From contig CAVUZG010000004.1 in the NCBI GenBank assembly GCA_963745945.1, positions 1,798,001 to 1,862,000 on the forward strand: DNA of 64,000 nucleotides, written 5' to 3'. Below, piece by piece: positions 43,973 to 52,954 of this stretch. The notes beneath the pieces are model-generated. The model made no database searches. It worked only from the letters and a program-made list of their open reading frames with translations, and had not been told where the DNA came from. The DNA comes from DATFVA01 sp963745945. GTDB lineage: Bacteria > Bacteroidota > Ignavibacteria > Ignavibacteriales > Ignavibacteriaceae. The first letter of the stretch is position 1. Each line of letters begins with the position of its first letter. The position numbers and the translations under genes are program-made.

Positions 43973-44722
43973 TTAACTTTTATTCGTTGAAACGTCTTCG
44001 CCGGGCAGCGATTTTAAAACATTTGTTGAAAGATAAGGAATAACATCGGAAGTATCCATGCAGGCAGTGTACTTCAAATCATCTTCAAAACCATTATCAA
44101 GAAGGAGCTTCCCGTGTTCGGTTTCTTTAAGCATAACAAGAATATTTTCCCCGAAAGAATCATCAAGTGAATGACAGACTTTTGCAGTATCCGTTAACAA
44201 CAAATCTTTTCTTCTATTCATTATTTCTTTTATAAGTTTTCCGGCACAAACTGAATCCTCCAGTGAAAATGAATTCGATTTACCAGCACATAAAATCTCA
44301 AAATCATTTTCGAGTTTTACAATTTTATCAGCAACAACAGAAAGGTTTAAATAAGAGCAAACAAAAAGATTCTCAGAAAATTTAGCTTTAACTATTGCCT
44401 TGGATCCATTAGTTGTATAAAAAACAATGGTCTTACCAGAGACATTTTCAGCTGTATATTCAAGAGGTGAATTTCCGAGTGCAAAACCTTCTACTTTTTT
44501 TGTGTTTCTTTCCCCGCCAAGCAGAATTTGTCCGCCAAACATTCCCCCGGAAATTTTAACTGCAAATTCAACAGTGGCAACAGGAACAACTTCCTTTGCT
44601 TTATTCTGCAATGCGGTAATAATTGTGGTTGAAGCACGAAGAACATCTATCACAACAACGGTCTTTCCTGTAAAATACAGTTCATCTGCAATTACAGGAG
44701 AAAACAGAACATTAACCCTCAT
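43973..44722 (-). CDS. comB: 2-phosphosulfolactate phosphatase (ComB family)
   Basis: The 249-residue protein has the ComB features VVVIDVLRASTTIITAL (residues 23-39), LLGGERNTKKVEGFALGNSPLEY and VFYTTNGSKAI. In methanogens ComB dephosphorylates 2-phosphosulfolactate in coenzyme M synthesis. Many bacteria also carry it without making coenzyme M, where sulfolactate metabolism or another role is possible. It sits between gcvT (6 bp) and ftsK (6 bp) as part of the operon. ComA and ComC are not in the window, so the pathway is unclear. Confidence 0.85.
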   Translation of the reverse strand: MRVNVLFSPVIADELYFTGKTVVVIDVLRASTTIITALQNKAKEVVPVATVEFAVKISGGMFGGQILLGGERNTKKVEGFALGNSPLEYTAENVSGKTIVFYTTNGSKAIVKAKFSENLFVCSYLNLSVVADKIVKLENDFEILCAGKSNSFSLEDSVCAGKLIKEIMNRRKDLLLTDTAKVCHSLDDSFGENILVMLKETEHGKLLLDNGFEDDLKYTACMDTSDVIPYLSTNVLKSLPGEDVSTNKS

Positions 44723-44728
44723 ATCTCT

Positions 44729-45814
44729 TTAAACTTCCTTTTTTATAAAAGGTAATCTAACAACTTCAGCAGGTATTTCCTTTCCCCTGATGGAAAAATT
44801 AACACTGCTTCCTTCTTTTGCGAATTTAACATCAACGTAACCGAGTGCGATAGGTTTATCCAGCACCGGACTTACGGTTCCACTGGTAACGGTGCCAACT
44901 TTTTGTCCTGCTACAGTGAGATCATATCCATGCCGTGGGAAGGCTTTTTCATTTGTTGTTAATGGCACCAGTTTTCTTTTTAAACCTTCTTCTTTCACTT
45001 TTAAAAGTGATCCTTTTCCGATGAAACTTTCCTTTTTAAGTTTTGTTATCCAGCCAAGCCCGGCTTCAAGAGGATTTGTAGACTGATCAATATCATTTCC
45101 ATATAAGCAGAATCCCATTTCAAGTCTTAGGGAATCACGGCATCCCAGCCCAGTAGGCTGAATATTAAATTCTTTTCCTGCTTCCATTACAGCATTCCAA
45201 ATATTTTCTGCAGTTTTTTCATCACCCTTAAAATACAGTTCGTATCCAAGTTCACCTGTGTAGCCGGTTCTGGATACAATCATATCGATACCATTAATTT
45301 TCGTTTTTATAAAATGGTAGTATTCCATATCAGGCGGATCTGAAGTTAATTTCTGAATGACTTTCCCTGAATTGGGTCCCTGGACAGCAAGCAGGGAATA
45401 TTCATCACTTTCATTGCGTAGCTCAACACCGGTATTATTTTTCTCCATCCACTCAAAATCTTTTTGAATATTTGAAGCATTTATTACAAGCATAAATTCA
45501 TTTTCTGCTAACCGATATACGAGAAGGTCATCAACTATTCCACCATTTTCATAACACATCGCTGAGTATTGAACACGTCCGGGTGTTAATATTGAGGCAT
45601 CATTAACTGTTATTTTCTGAACAAAATCGAGTGCTTTATCTCCTTTTACAAAAACTTCCCCCATATGTGATACATCAAAAACTCCGACAGAATTTCTTAT
45701 AGTTTTATGTTCTGCAATAATAGATGAATATTGGACAGGCATTAGATAGCCTGCAAACTCAACTATCTTTGCGCCCTCTTTAATATGCATGTTATAGAAT
45801 TTTGTTTTTTTCAT
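44729..45814 (-). CDS. gcvT: Aminomethyltransferase (glycine cleavage T protein)
   Basis: At 361 residues this is a full GcvT. The N-terminus has GAKIVEFAGYLMPVQYSSI and GVFDVSHMGEV, and folate-site motifs include SRTGYTGELGYELYF and GLGCRDSLRLEMGFCLYGNDI. The C-terminal barrel domain has PRHGYDL and VGTVTSGTVSP. It transfers the aminomethyl group from H-protein to tetrahydrofolate. gcvH and gcvP are not in the window. It follows the transaldolase gene by 17 bp and precedes comB by 6 bp. Confidence 0.94.
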   Translation of the reverse strand: MKKTKFYNMHIKEGAKIVEFAGYLMPVQYSSIIAEHKTIRNSVGVFDVSHMGEVFVKGDKALDFVQKITVNDASILTPGRVQYSAMCYENGGIVDDLLVYRLAENEFMLVINASNIQKDFEWMEKNNTGVELRNESDEYSLLAVQGPNSGKVIQKLTSDPPDMEYYHFIKTKINGIDMIVSRTGYTGELGYELYFKGDEKTAENIWNAVMEAGKEFNIQPTGLGCRDSLRLEMGFCLYGNDIDQSTNPLEAGLGWITKLKKESFIGKGSLLKVKEEGLKRKLVPLTTNEKAFPRHGYDLTVAGQKVGTVTSGTVSPVLDKPIALGYVDVKFAKEGSSVNFSIRGKEIPAEVVRLPFIKKEV

Positions 45815-45831
45815 TTTCGTATAAGATTAAG

Positions 45832-46479
45832 TTAATTTTTTCCGGATTTTTTCCAGTCATTTAAAAATTTATCAAGCCCAATATCCGTAAGCGGATGGTT
45901 AAACAACTTATTTATTACATCGAAAGGCATCGTACATACATCAGCTCCGATTAATGCAGCTTCAACCAGGTGAAGAGGATGACGAATGCTGGCAACCAGT
46001 ACCTCGGTGGAATAATTATAATTCCTGTATATCTGTACAATTTGTGAAATCAGATCCATTCCGTTTATACTGATATCATCGAGTCTGCCCACGAAAGGAC
46101 TAATGTAGGTAGCACCCGCCTTAGCAGCAAGTAACGCCTGGGAGGGAGAAAAACATAGCGTTACATTTGTTTTAATGCCTTCATCAGAAAGGGTTTTTAC
46201 GGCCTTTAATCCTTCTTTAATAAGAGGAACTTTAACTACAATATTTTTGTGAATTTTAGAAAGGTCTTTTCCCTCTTTAACAATATTTTCATAATCTGTG
46301 GAAATAACTTCCGCACTTACCGGTCCATCAACGATTTCAAGAATTTCATCAAGAAGTTTTCTGAAATCTTTACCTGTTTTAGATACAAGAGAAGGATTAG
46401 TGGTAACTCCATCAAGTATTCCGAGTGCCCCTGCTTCTTTTATTTCTTCAATTTCGGCAGTATCAATAAAGAACTTCAT
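45832..46479 (-). CDS. Transaldolase / fructose-6-phosphate aldolase-type (TalC)
   Basis: The 215-residue TIM-barrel protein starts MKFFIDTAEIEEIKEA, contains GILDGVTTNPSLVSK and has the Schiff-base lysine in NIVVKVPL (about residue 84). FVGRLDDIS and SIRHPLHLVEAALIGADVCTMPF complete the short class-3B transaldolase pattern. It is likely a transaldolase of the pentose phosphate pathway; the F6P-aldolase alternative cannot be excluded by sequence. It lies between rng (33 bp) and gcvT (17 bp). Confidence 0.9.
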   Translation of the reverse strand: MKFFIDTAEIEEIKEAGALGILDGVTTNPSLVSKTGKDFRKLLDEILEIVDGPVSAEVISTDYENIVKEGKDLSKIHKNIVVKVPLIKEGLKAVKTLSDEGIKTNVTLCFSPSQALLAAKAGATYISPFVGRLDDISINGMDLISQIVQIYRNYNYSTEVLVASIRHPLHLVEAALIGADVCTMPFDVINKLFNHPLTDIGLDKFLNDWKKSGKN

Positions 46480-46512
46480 TTAGTTTCTCCGGATAAATTA
46501 GATTGAAATATT

Positions 46513-48108
46513 TCAGTTTATTTCTACAGTTAATTCTTTCAGAGTTTTTTTCGAATAGAATCTAAACTGACCAACCGGTACAGAAGCATCTTCTTCAAGA
46601 GTTATTTTTATGAGGTATTTAAATTGAAGTTTCGTCAATCCTTTGATTTTTCCTTCCTTCAATTTTTCAGAAACAGAAGGATGACATCTTATAATTATCG
46701 AGCGTTCTTTGGAAGTTCGTCTGAATTTCTTTAACCAGTCTTCAAGATCATAAACAAGATGAGATCCTTTGGTAAGTAACCCGGTACCAAGACAATAAGG
46801 ACAAACTTCCTTCATTGCCTGCATAATATTTTGTCGTACCCTCTGACGGGTAATCTGCACAAGACCAAAATCAGACATCGGTAAAACTGAGACTTTTGCG
46901 CGATCTCTCCGGAATTCTTTTTTTAATTCATCATATATCTTCTTACGGTTTTTATCTTCTTCAAGATCAATAAAATCTATAACGATAATACCGCCAATAT
47001 CGCGAAGTTTTAATTGTCTTGCTATTTCACGGGCAGACTCAAGATCTGTCTTAAGTGAATTTAATTCCTGTTCTTTACTTTTTGCATATCTTCCGCTGTT
47101 TACATCAATTACCACCATAGCTTCGGTATGCTCAATAATAAGATACCCTCCGCTGGGCAGAGAAACTTTTCTTCCCATTAAAATTTTTATCTGCTCTTCA
47201 ATTTTAAATGCGTCAAAAATCTGAAGATGCGATTTATATAATTCAATTTTATCTGCGAGTAATGGCTGAACAAGCTGCACGTAATCTTTTATCTGGCGGA
47301 AAAGTTTTTTTGAATCGATAAAAACTTTTGAGATATCGGGAGTAAAAAGATCACGAATAACGCTTGAGGTTGTACTTAAGTCCTGGTAAATAAGTGAAGG
47401 GGGTTCCTCACTTTTAACCGTTGATTCAATTTCCGCCCAGGTTTTAAGGAGATTACTCAAATCCTCTTTTAACATTTCCTCAGACTGATTCCTGGCTACG
47501 GTACGAATAATAAGACCGTAATTCTTAGGAAGAATTCCTCTTGCAATATATCTTAATCTTCTTCTTTCTTTAAAGTCGGATATTCTTTTTGAAACCCCGA
47601 TTTTATTATCAAACGGTAATAGAACACAAAATCTTCCCGGAAGTGAAACAGAGGAAGTAACGCGTACTCCTTTGTTATTGACAGGTTCTTTGGTAATCTG
47701 TACAATTATATCCTGTCCTTTGTGAAGATGAGGAACATTTGAATCCCTGTTGTTCCTGTTGTTATTCTGGTGATTGTTATTTCTTTGTTGTTGATGCTGA
47801 CCTGATTCATCATCATCGTCTTCATCTACATCGGTATCATCATCCCCAAGCATATCCTGAAGTTGTTTTGTCGTTTCACCAATATCAGAAAAATGAAGAA
47901 ATGCATCGTGCTTCATGCCTATGTCTACAAAGGCAGCCCTTATACCGGGAAGAACCCTGGCAATTTTTCCCAGGTACATATCACCAACCATCCGCCGGTT
48001 TTCAGGATAGTCAACAAAAAAGTCGACTAAATTTCCATCCTCCGTTATTGCAACGCGGGTTTGAGTGGTAGAAGAATTTATTATAATCTCTTTTGTCATA
48101 GAGGACAA
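46513..48108 (-). CDS. rng: Ribonuclease G/E family endoribonuclease with a low-complexity insert in the S1 domain
   Basis: The 531-residue protein has the RNase G/E catalytic core: an S1 domain starting VGDMYLGKIARVLPGIRAAFVDIG, 5'-sensor region, DNase I-like part with VIDVNSGRY and GGIIVIDFIDLE (metal-binding aspartates), and zinc link CPYCLGTG. It lacks the long C-terminal degradosome arm of RNase E. Residues about 78-127 are an insertion of Asp-rich then Asn/Gln-rich sequence (DDTDVDEDDDDE then QQQRNNNHQNNN) inside the S1 domain. It processes rRNA and mRNA. A 240-bp upstream leader follows the pnp terminator, and a TATAAT hexamer at 48140-48135 (minus) may start it. Confidence 0.92.
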   Translation of the reverse strand: MSSMTKEIIINSSTTQTRVAITEDGNLVDFFVDYPENRRMVGDMYLGKIARVLPGIRAAFVDIGMKHDAFLHFSDIGETTKQLQDMLGDDDTDVDEDDDDESGQHQQQRNNNHQNNNRNNRDSNVPHLHKGQDIIVQITKEPVNNKGVRVTSSVSLPGRFCVLLPFDNKIGVSKRISDFKERRRLRYIARGILPKNYGLIIRTVARNQSEEMLKEDLSNLLKTWAEIESTVKSEEPPSLIYQDLSTTSSVIRDLFTPDISKVFIDSKKLFRQIKDYVQLVQPLLADKIELYKSHLQIFDAFKIEEQIKILMGRKVSLPSGGYLIIEHTEAMVVIDVNSGRYAKSKEQELNSLKTDLESAREIARQLKLRDIGGIIVIDFIDLEEDKNRKKIYDELKKEFRRDRAKVSVLPMSDFGLVQITRQRVRQNIMQAMKEVCPYCLGTGLLTKGSHLVYDLEDWLKKFRRTSKERSIIIRCHPSVSEKLKEGKIKGLTKLQFKYLIKITLEEDASVPVGQFRFYSKKTLKELTVEIN

Positions 48109-48310
48109 ACTCTTTCAATGAAATGATATATTCCATTATAAAAATTTTAACGTGCCTATCGCTTAATATGCAATCAGGCATTGATCCCTCTGAAACCAAA
48201 TAATCTTCTGCACTACCGAAGTTTAGTTTGGTCCTCTGAAGGAACAATAGAATTAAAAATGATATACTACCTGTAATTACGGGTTCCATTTTTAAGCGAT
48301 TATGTTATTT

Positions 48311-48338
48311 AAAAAAATTGCCGGGTTTAATGCCGGCA
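48311..48338 (-). terminator. Intrinsic terminator after pnp
   Basis: A 6-bp GC-rich stem, TGCCGG (48319-48324) with CCGGCA (48333-48338), has an 8-nt loop. On the minus strand it is followed by an ATTTTTTT tract. It lies 11 bp past the pnp stop and before the rng leader, so pnp and rng are probably separate transcripts or are joined by read-through. Confidence 0.78.
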
Positions 48339-48348
48339 GAAAATCCTG

Positions 48349-50457
48349 TTATTGTGCCTCTGGTTTACTCTCATTATTATTTTCTTTAAGGAGTTCTTTT
48401 CTGCTCAAAGAATATTTTCCATTTTCAACCTTTAATAATTTTACAGATACTTTATCTCCCTCTTTAAAGTAATCCGTTACTTTATTAACTCTCTTATTAT
48501 CAATTTGTGAGATGTGGAGTAATCCTTCTTTACCCGGAAGAATTTCTACAAAAGCTCCAAAATCCATGATTTTTGTTACAACTCCATCATAAATCTCACC
48601 TACTTCTGGAGTAGCTGTTAATTTCTTTATATGTTCTTTACATTTAGCCGCATTTTCACGATTAGGAGATGCAATATTTATTGTTCCATCCTCTTCAATT
48701 GCAATATCAACACCAAATAATCTCTGCATACCCTGAATGGTTTTTCCACCGGGGCCAATAATAAGACCGATCTGATCAGTCTCAACCTTTATCTGGAGCA
48801 ATCTCGGAGCGTAAGGTGAAAGATGTTCACGCGGCTGGCTGATTGACTCATTCATTATACCAAGAATATGCATTCTTCCATCTTTTGCCTGGTTGAGAGC
48901 ATTCTCCATTATTTCAAATGATATTCCCTGAATTTTGATATCCATCTGGAAAGCCGTAATTCCGTCGGCAGTTCCGGCAACTTTAAAATCCATATCACCG
49001 AGATGATCTTCATTACCAAGGATATCTGACAGCACTGCATTTTTATCCCCTTCTTTAATAAGACCCATTGCTATGCCGGCAACAGGTTTTTTCAGGGGAA
49101 CTCCGGCATCAAATAAAGCTAACGATCCTGCACAAACAGTTGCCATGGATGATGAGCCATTTGATTCAAGGATATCAGAAATAACTCTTATTGTATAAGG
49201 GAAAACTGAATCTTCGGGAAGCATAATTTTCAATGAACGTTCAGCAAGATTACCATGTCCAATTTCACGTCTGCCTACTCCTGTCATACGACCAACTTCA
49301 CCTACACTGAATGGGGGGAAATTGTAATGAAGCATAAATTTCTTGGAATACTCTTCAATCAATCCGTCGACAGTTTGTTGATCATTTTTACTACCAAGAG
49401 TAATAGTTGTTAAACTCTGAGTCTCGCCCCTGGTAAATAATGCAGATCCGTGAGTACGCGGAAGCACGCCTGTTTCAACAGTTATTGGTCTGATCTGTTT
49501 TGTATTTCTTCCATCAAGTCTTACGCCTTCTTCAAGAATTCTTTGTCTCATCAAATCTTTTTCAATATCGTGCAGAATATTTTTAATCAACTTTTCAGAT
49601 TCCGGGAAAGATTCAGCTAGTTCTTCAATAACTGAATTAGTAAGTTCTTTGTTTTTTGCACTTCTCTCTTCTTTAGCCAGAACAGAGTACACTATTTCCT
49701 TATATTTTTCAGTTGCTTTTCCTTTTACCGCATTAACCAGGTCTTCAGGGATTTCTTTAACAACAACTTCACGTTTTACCTTGCCTACAGCCTCTCTTAA
49801 TTCTTCCTGAAGTGAAATTAATTTCTTTATTTCTCCCTGGGCAAATTTAAGTGCATTTAACAAATCATTTTCGCTAACTTCTTTAGATTCGCCTTCAACC
49901 ATCATTATAGAATCCGAAGTCCCGGCCACAACAAGTTCAATATCACTTTCCTTCAATTGCTGATGAGTGGGGTTAACAATAAATTCACCATTTATTCTTC
50001 CGACTCTTATTTCACTGATAGGACCATTGAAGGGAATATCAGAAATCATCAATGCAGCAGAAGCACCGGTTGCTGCAAGTACATCTGCATCGTTTTCTCC
50101 ATCGTATGATAAAACAAATGCAACTACCTGGGTTTCATTTACAAAATCATCGGGGAAAAGCGGACGAATAGGGCGATCGATAAGACGGGAACTTAAAATT
50201 TCTTTTTCGGTTGGTCTTCCTTCTCTTTTAATATATCCGCCCGGGAACTTACCAGCGGCAGATGTTTTTTCACGGTATTCAACCTGCAGCGGAAAGAAAT
50301 CCTGCTCTTCTTTTGCTTCTTCAGCAGCAACTGCAGTAACCAAAACCATCGTATCGGCGTATCTAATCATTACAGCACCGTTAGCCTGTTTAGCAAACCT
50401 TCCGGTTTCTATCGAAAATTTTTTCCCGCCGAGTTCAACTTCTTTTAAAACAACCAT
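48349..50457 (-). CDS. pnp: Polyribonucleotide nucleotidyltransferase (PNPase)
   Basis: The 702-residue protein has two RNase PH domains (starting KEVELGGKKFSIETG and LMRQRILEEGVRLDGR), the helical linker between them, a KH domain (QIGLIIGPGGKTIQGMQ) and an S1 domain (EIYDGVVTKIMDFGAFVEILPGKEGLLHIS). The phosphate and metal-site region (AFQMDIKIQGI) is intact. It degrades RNA 3' to 5' by phosphorolysis. An AGAGGA ribosome-binding site precedes the ATG. It follows rpsO by 32 bp, the conserved rpsO-pnp pair, and has its own terminator. Confidence 0.97.
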   Translation of the reverse strand: MVVLKEVELGGKKFSIETGRFAKQANGAVMIRYADTMVLVTAVAAEEAKEEQDFFPLQVEYREKTSAAGKFPGGYIKREGRPTEKEILSSRLIDRPIRPLFPDDFVNETQVVAFVLSYDGENDADVLAATGASAALMISDIPFNGPISEIRVGRINGEFIVNPTHQQLKESDIELVVAGTSDSIMMVEGESKEVSENDLLNALKFAQGEIKKLISLQEELREAVGKVKREVVVKEIPEDLVNAVKGKATEKYKEIVYSVLAKEERSAKNKELTNSVIEELAESFPESEKLIKNILHDIEKDLMRQRILEEGVRLDGRNTKQIRPITVETGVLPRTHGSALFTRGETQSLTTITLGSKNDQQTVDGLIEEYSKKFMLHYNFPPFSVGEVGRMTGVGRREIGHGNLAERSLKIMLPEDSVFPYTIRVISDILESNGSSSMATVCAGSLALFDAGVPLKKPVAGIAMGLIKEGDKNAVLSDILGNEDHLGDMDFKVAGTADGITAFQMDIKIQGISFEIMENALNQAKDGRMHILGIMNESISQPREHLSPYAPRLLQIKVETDQIGLIIGPGGKTIQGMQRLFGVDIAIEEDGTINIASPNRENAAKCKEHIKKLTATPEVGEIYDGVVTKIMDFGAFVEILPGKEGLLHISQIDNKRVNKVTDYFKEGDKVSVKLLKVENGKYSLSRKELLKENNNESKPEAQ

Positions 50458-50489
50458 TTTTTCCTCTAATTCTTTCTATTCTTCAATTT

Positions 50490-50753
50490 TTATTTTCTGA
50501 TGTTTAATTCTTGTATTATTGCTCTGTAACGACTGATATCTTTCTGCACAAGATAATCGAGTAATCTTCTTCTCTTTCCAACCATCATCATTAATCCTCT
50601 TCTTGAGTGATGATCTTTTTTGTGTGCATTAAAATGTTCGGTCAGTTCGTTTATTCTCCCTGTTAAAATTGCAATCTGTACTTCAGCTTTACCGGAGTCC
50701 TTTTCGCCATTACCGAATTTTTTAATTATTTCAATTTTTTCCTGCTTAGTCAT
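50490..50753 (-). CDS. rpsO: 30S ribosomal protein S15
   Basis: The 87-residue protein has the S15 signature: FGNGEKDSGKAEVQIAILT, RINELTEHFNAHKKDHHSRRGLMMMVGKRRRLLDYL. It binds the central domain of 16S rRNA early in assembly. An AAGGA ribosome-binding site lies before its ATG. Upstream, at 50786-50807, there is a 6-bp AATTCC/GGAATT hairpin between ribF and rpsO, a position where S15 autoregulates in other bacteria; I cannot tell whether it does here. pnp follows. Confidence 0.97.
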   Translation of the reverse strand: MTKQEKIEIIKKFGNGEKDSGKAEVQIAILTGRINELTEHFNAHKKDHHSRRGLMMMVGKRRRLLDYLVQKDISRYRAIIQELNIRK

Positions 50754-50785
50754 TTAAATTATCCTTAATGATTATTGTACAATAT

Positions 50786-50807
50786 AATTCCAGTCGAAAC
50801 CGGAATT
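50786..50807 (-). promoter_or_regulatory. Hairpin in the ribF-rpsO spacer (possible rpsO leader element)
   Basis: AATTCC (50786-50791) and GGAATT (50802-50807) form a 6-bp stem with a 10-nt loop, about 33 nt upstream of the rpsO start. There is no T-tract on the minus strand, so it is not a good terminator. S15 leader RNAs regulate rpsO in several phyla, with diverse structures. This is positional inference only. Confidence 0.3.
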
Positions 50808-50821
50808 AATTAATTATAGTT

Positions 50822-51775
50822 CTATAAATTCTTATTTACCGGATTAAGATTTCTGATAATCTCAATTCCATTTGTTTTGTCTATTTCCATCTGAGCAACC
50901 AATTCCTCGGCAGATGAAAATTTTTCTTCTCCACGCAACCGGTTTATTATTCTCACCCTCACATTTTTTCCATAAATATCTTTATCAAAATCATATATAT
51001 AAACTTCGGGAACTATAGTACCAGAATTATAAAATGTTGGTCTTTTCCCGATACTCAACAAACCATAATAACGAAGATTATCTGTAATAAATTCAACCAG
51101 ATAAATACCAAGAGCAGGTAACAATTTTGCTTCATTATCCAGCTCTATATTTGCCGTGGGAAAACCAAGTTCCCTTCCTCTTTTATCTCCATGGATCACT
51201 TCACCCGAAAACTCATAATTACGACCGAGATAAGCGTTTGAAGTTTTTATATCTCCATCAGAAAGGACTTTCCTTATTTTAGTGCTACTGATTATTTCAT
51301 TGTTTAAACGGAATGCATCAACAGCTTCAACCTCAAACCCGTATTGTCTTCCCATATCTCTTAAGGTTTTTTCGTCTCCCCCACGCCCTTTTCCAAAATG
51401 ATGATCGTACCCAATAACAATTTCACGTATTCCGATTGATTCAATAATAAATTCTTTAAAGAATTCCTCGGCAGTATGTTGAGAAAATTCTTTGGTGAAA
51501 TTAATTATCAATAAATTTTGTATCCCAAGTTTTTCAAGCACAACTGCTTTTTCAGAAGGAGTGCTTAAAATCCTGAAATCAACATTACGAGAAATAACAT
51601 TCCTCGGATGAGGATCAAAAGTGATAAGGAAATTTCTCCCATTTGCACTTTTTGCTTTACGGATAAGTTCATCAATAATTTTTTGATGACCTAAATGAAT
51701 ACCATCAAATGTACCCAGCGTTAAAAATGTATTTTGTTCTCTTTTAATTTCAGAAAGATCGTAATAGATATTCAT
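50822..51775 (-). CDS. ribF: Bifunctional riboflavin kinase / FAD synthetase
   Basis: The 317-residue protein has the N-terminal FAD synthetase domain (FLTLGTFDGIHLGHQKIIDEL, residues 16-36; GYDHHFGKGRGG) and the C-terminal riboflavin kinase domain (GEVIHGDKRGRELGFPTANIEL; PEVYIYDFDKDIYG). It makes FMN and FAD in the cytoplasm. It sits between truB (about 100 bp) and rpsO (68 bp) in the conserved run. Confidence 0.95.
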   Translation of the reverse strand: MNIYYDLSEIKREQNTFLTLGTFDGIHLGHQKIIDELIRKAKSANGRNFLITFDPHPRNVISRNVDFRILSTPSEKAVVLEKLGIQNLLIINFTKEFSQHTAEEFFKEFIIESIGIREIVIGYDHHFGKGRGGDEKTLRDMGRQYGFEVEAVDAFRLNNEIISSTKIRKVLSDGDIKTSNAYLGRNYEFSGEVIHGDKRGRELGFPTANIELDNEAKLLPALGIYLVEFITDNLRYYGLLSIGKRPTFYNSGTIVPEVYIYDFDKDIYGKNVRVRIINRLRGEEKFSSAEELVAQMEIDKTNGIEIIRNLNPVNKNL

Positions 51776-51874
51776 ACATTACTTTAATCAAACAATAGCT
51801 TATAAATATAAGTTTTTTTTGTAGAAAATGAAATGTTATTCCTGTAAGTCATATTAATTAAAAGAGTTATAGGA

Positions 51875-52582
51875 TTATACATTTTTTTCAGTAATTCCAA
51901 TTTTTTCAAAGAATTCTTCGGGAGTAAAGGCGTCGTCCACTGAATATTCTCCGATCGCGGTTCTTCTTAAATCACTTAAAATCCCTCCGCAGCCAAGTTC
52001 ATTCCCGAGATCATTAGCAATAGATCTTATATATGTTCCCCGGGAACAGTTTATTTCAAACCAGATATCAGGCAGTACGATCTTAGTTATTTCAAATTTA
52101 TAAATTTCAATTTCCCTGGCTTCTCTTTTAATTTCCTTCCCCTGCCTGGCAAGCTTATACAAGGGTTTGCCATTTACTTTAAGGGCGGAATACATTGGAG
52201 GAATCTGGTTTATTTTCCCTAAAAATTTATTCCTGACTAACAGAATTTTTTCATCATCAAGATTATCAACAGGCATTTCTTTAATAATTTCAGTTTCTGT
52301 ATCCATAGAGGCTGTGGTTTTACCCAGTGAGATAATTCCTTTATATGATTTAAACAAATTCTGGTAAGAAGAAATATTTTTTGTTTTTTTTCCTGTGCAG
52401 ATTATTAAAAGCCCGGTTGCCATAGGATCGAGCGTTCCCGCATGTCCAACTTTTTTAACTTTAATAAAATTGCGAATTTCTTTGACTGCTTTAAAGGAGG
52501 TCCAACCCCGGGGTTTATCTATTAACAGTATTTCCCCTGCCTGAAAGTCAAAATTATTATCTATTGTCTTCTTTGTTATCAT
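51875..52582 (-). CDS. truB: tRNA pseudouridine-55 synthase
   Basis: The 235-residue protein has the TruB core: GEILLIDKPRGWTSFKAV, GHAGTLDPMATGLLIICTG with the catalytic Asp, and YKGIISLGKTTASMDTE. CSRGTYIRSIANDLGNELGCGG completes the RNA-binding region. The PUA domain is absent, as in the shorter bacterial forms. It modifies U55 of tRNA. Its start overlaps the rbfA end by 26 nt, so translation is coupled. Confidence 0.95.
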   Translation of the reverse strand: MITKKTIDNNFDFQAGEILLIDKPRGWTSFKAVKEIRNFIKVKKVGHAGTLDPMATGLLIICTGKKTKNISSYQNLFKSYKGIISLGKTTASMDTETEIIKEMPVDNLDDEKILLVRNKFLGKINQIPPMYSALKVNGKPLYKLARQGKEIKREAREIEIYKFEITKIVLPDIWFEINCSRGTYIRSIANDLGNELGCGGILSDLRRTAIGEYSVDDAFTPEEFFEKIGITEKNV

Positions 52583-52916
52583 TCTCGTGAATTTTTTTTA
52601 TCAGGCCTTCTATTTTTTCAACGTAGTCAAGGGTATCGTCAATAAAGAACTTCAATTCGGGAATGAACTTAATTCTTATCCGGTGTGCAAGTTCGGATCT
52701 GATAAACCCGGCTCTTTCTTTTACTTTTTCAAGAACAGCTTCCCTTTTTTCCCTTTCAAAAACAGAGATATAAATTTTTGCTATTTTGAGATCGGGACTC
52801 ATCTTTACATTTGTTACGGTAAGTAAACCGAACGAGGGATCGTGCAGCTTATATAAAAAAATCAGGCTTACTTCCTCTTTAACAAGGTGTTCAAGTTTAT
52901 CAATTCTATATGCCAT
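52557..52916 (-). CDS. rbfA: 30S ribosome-binding factor RbfA
   Basis: The 119-residue single KH-like protein has EVSLIFLYKLHDPSFGLLTVTNVKMSPDLKIAKIYISVF and ELAHRIRIKFIPELKFFIDDTLDYVEKIEGL, typical RbfA. It helps 16S rRNA maturation and cold adaptation. It lies 38 bp after infB and overlaps truB by 26 nt, the usual infB-rbfA-truB arrangement. Confidence 0.94.
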   Translation of the reverse strand: MAYRIDKLEHLVKEEVSLIFLYKLHDPSFGLLTVTNVKMSPDLKIAKIYISVFEREKREAVLEKVKERAGFIRSELAHRIRIKFIPELKFFIDDTLDYVEKIEGLIKKIHENDNKEDNR

Positions 52917-52954
52917 TTTTCAAATAACTCACAACAAATTCATTAGTAAATTTC

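Noticed and set aside
48011..48289. A 92-codon minus-strand frame in front of and overlapping rng
   Set aside because: It overlaps rng by about 100 nt in another frame and shows no domain. I keep only the 240-bp rng leader.
51799..51820. CTTATA-AA-TATAAG hairpin followed by eight T on the plus strand
   Set aside because: It looks like a terminator, but no plus-strand gene precedes it and the stem is all AT except one pair. Chance in an AT-rich spacer.
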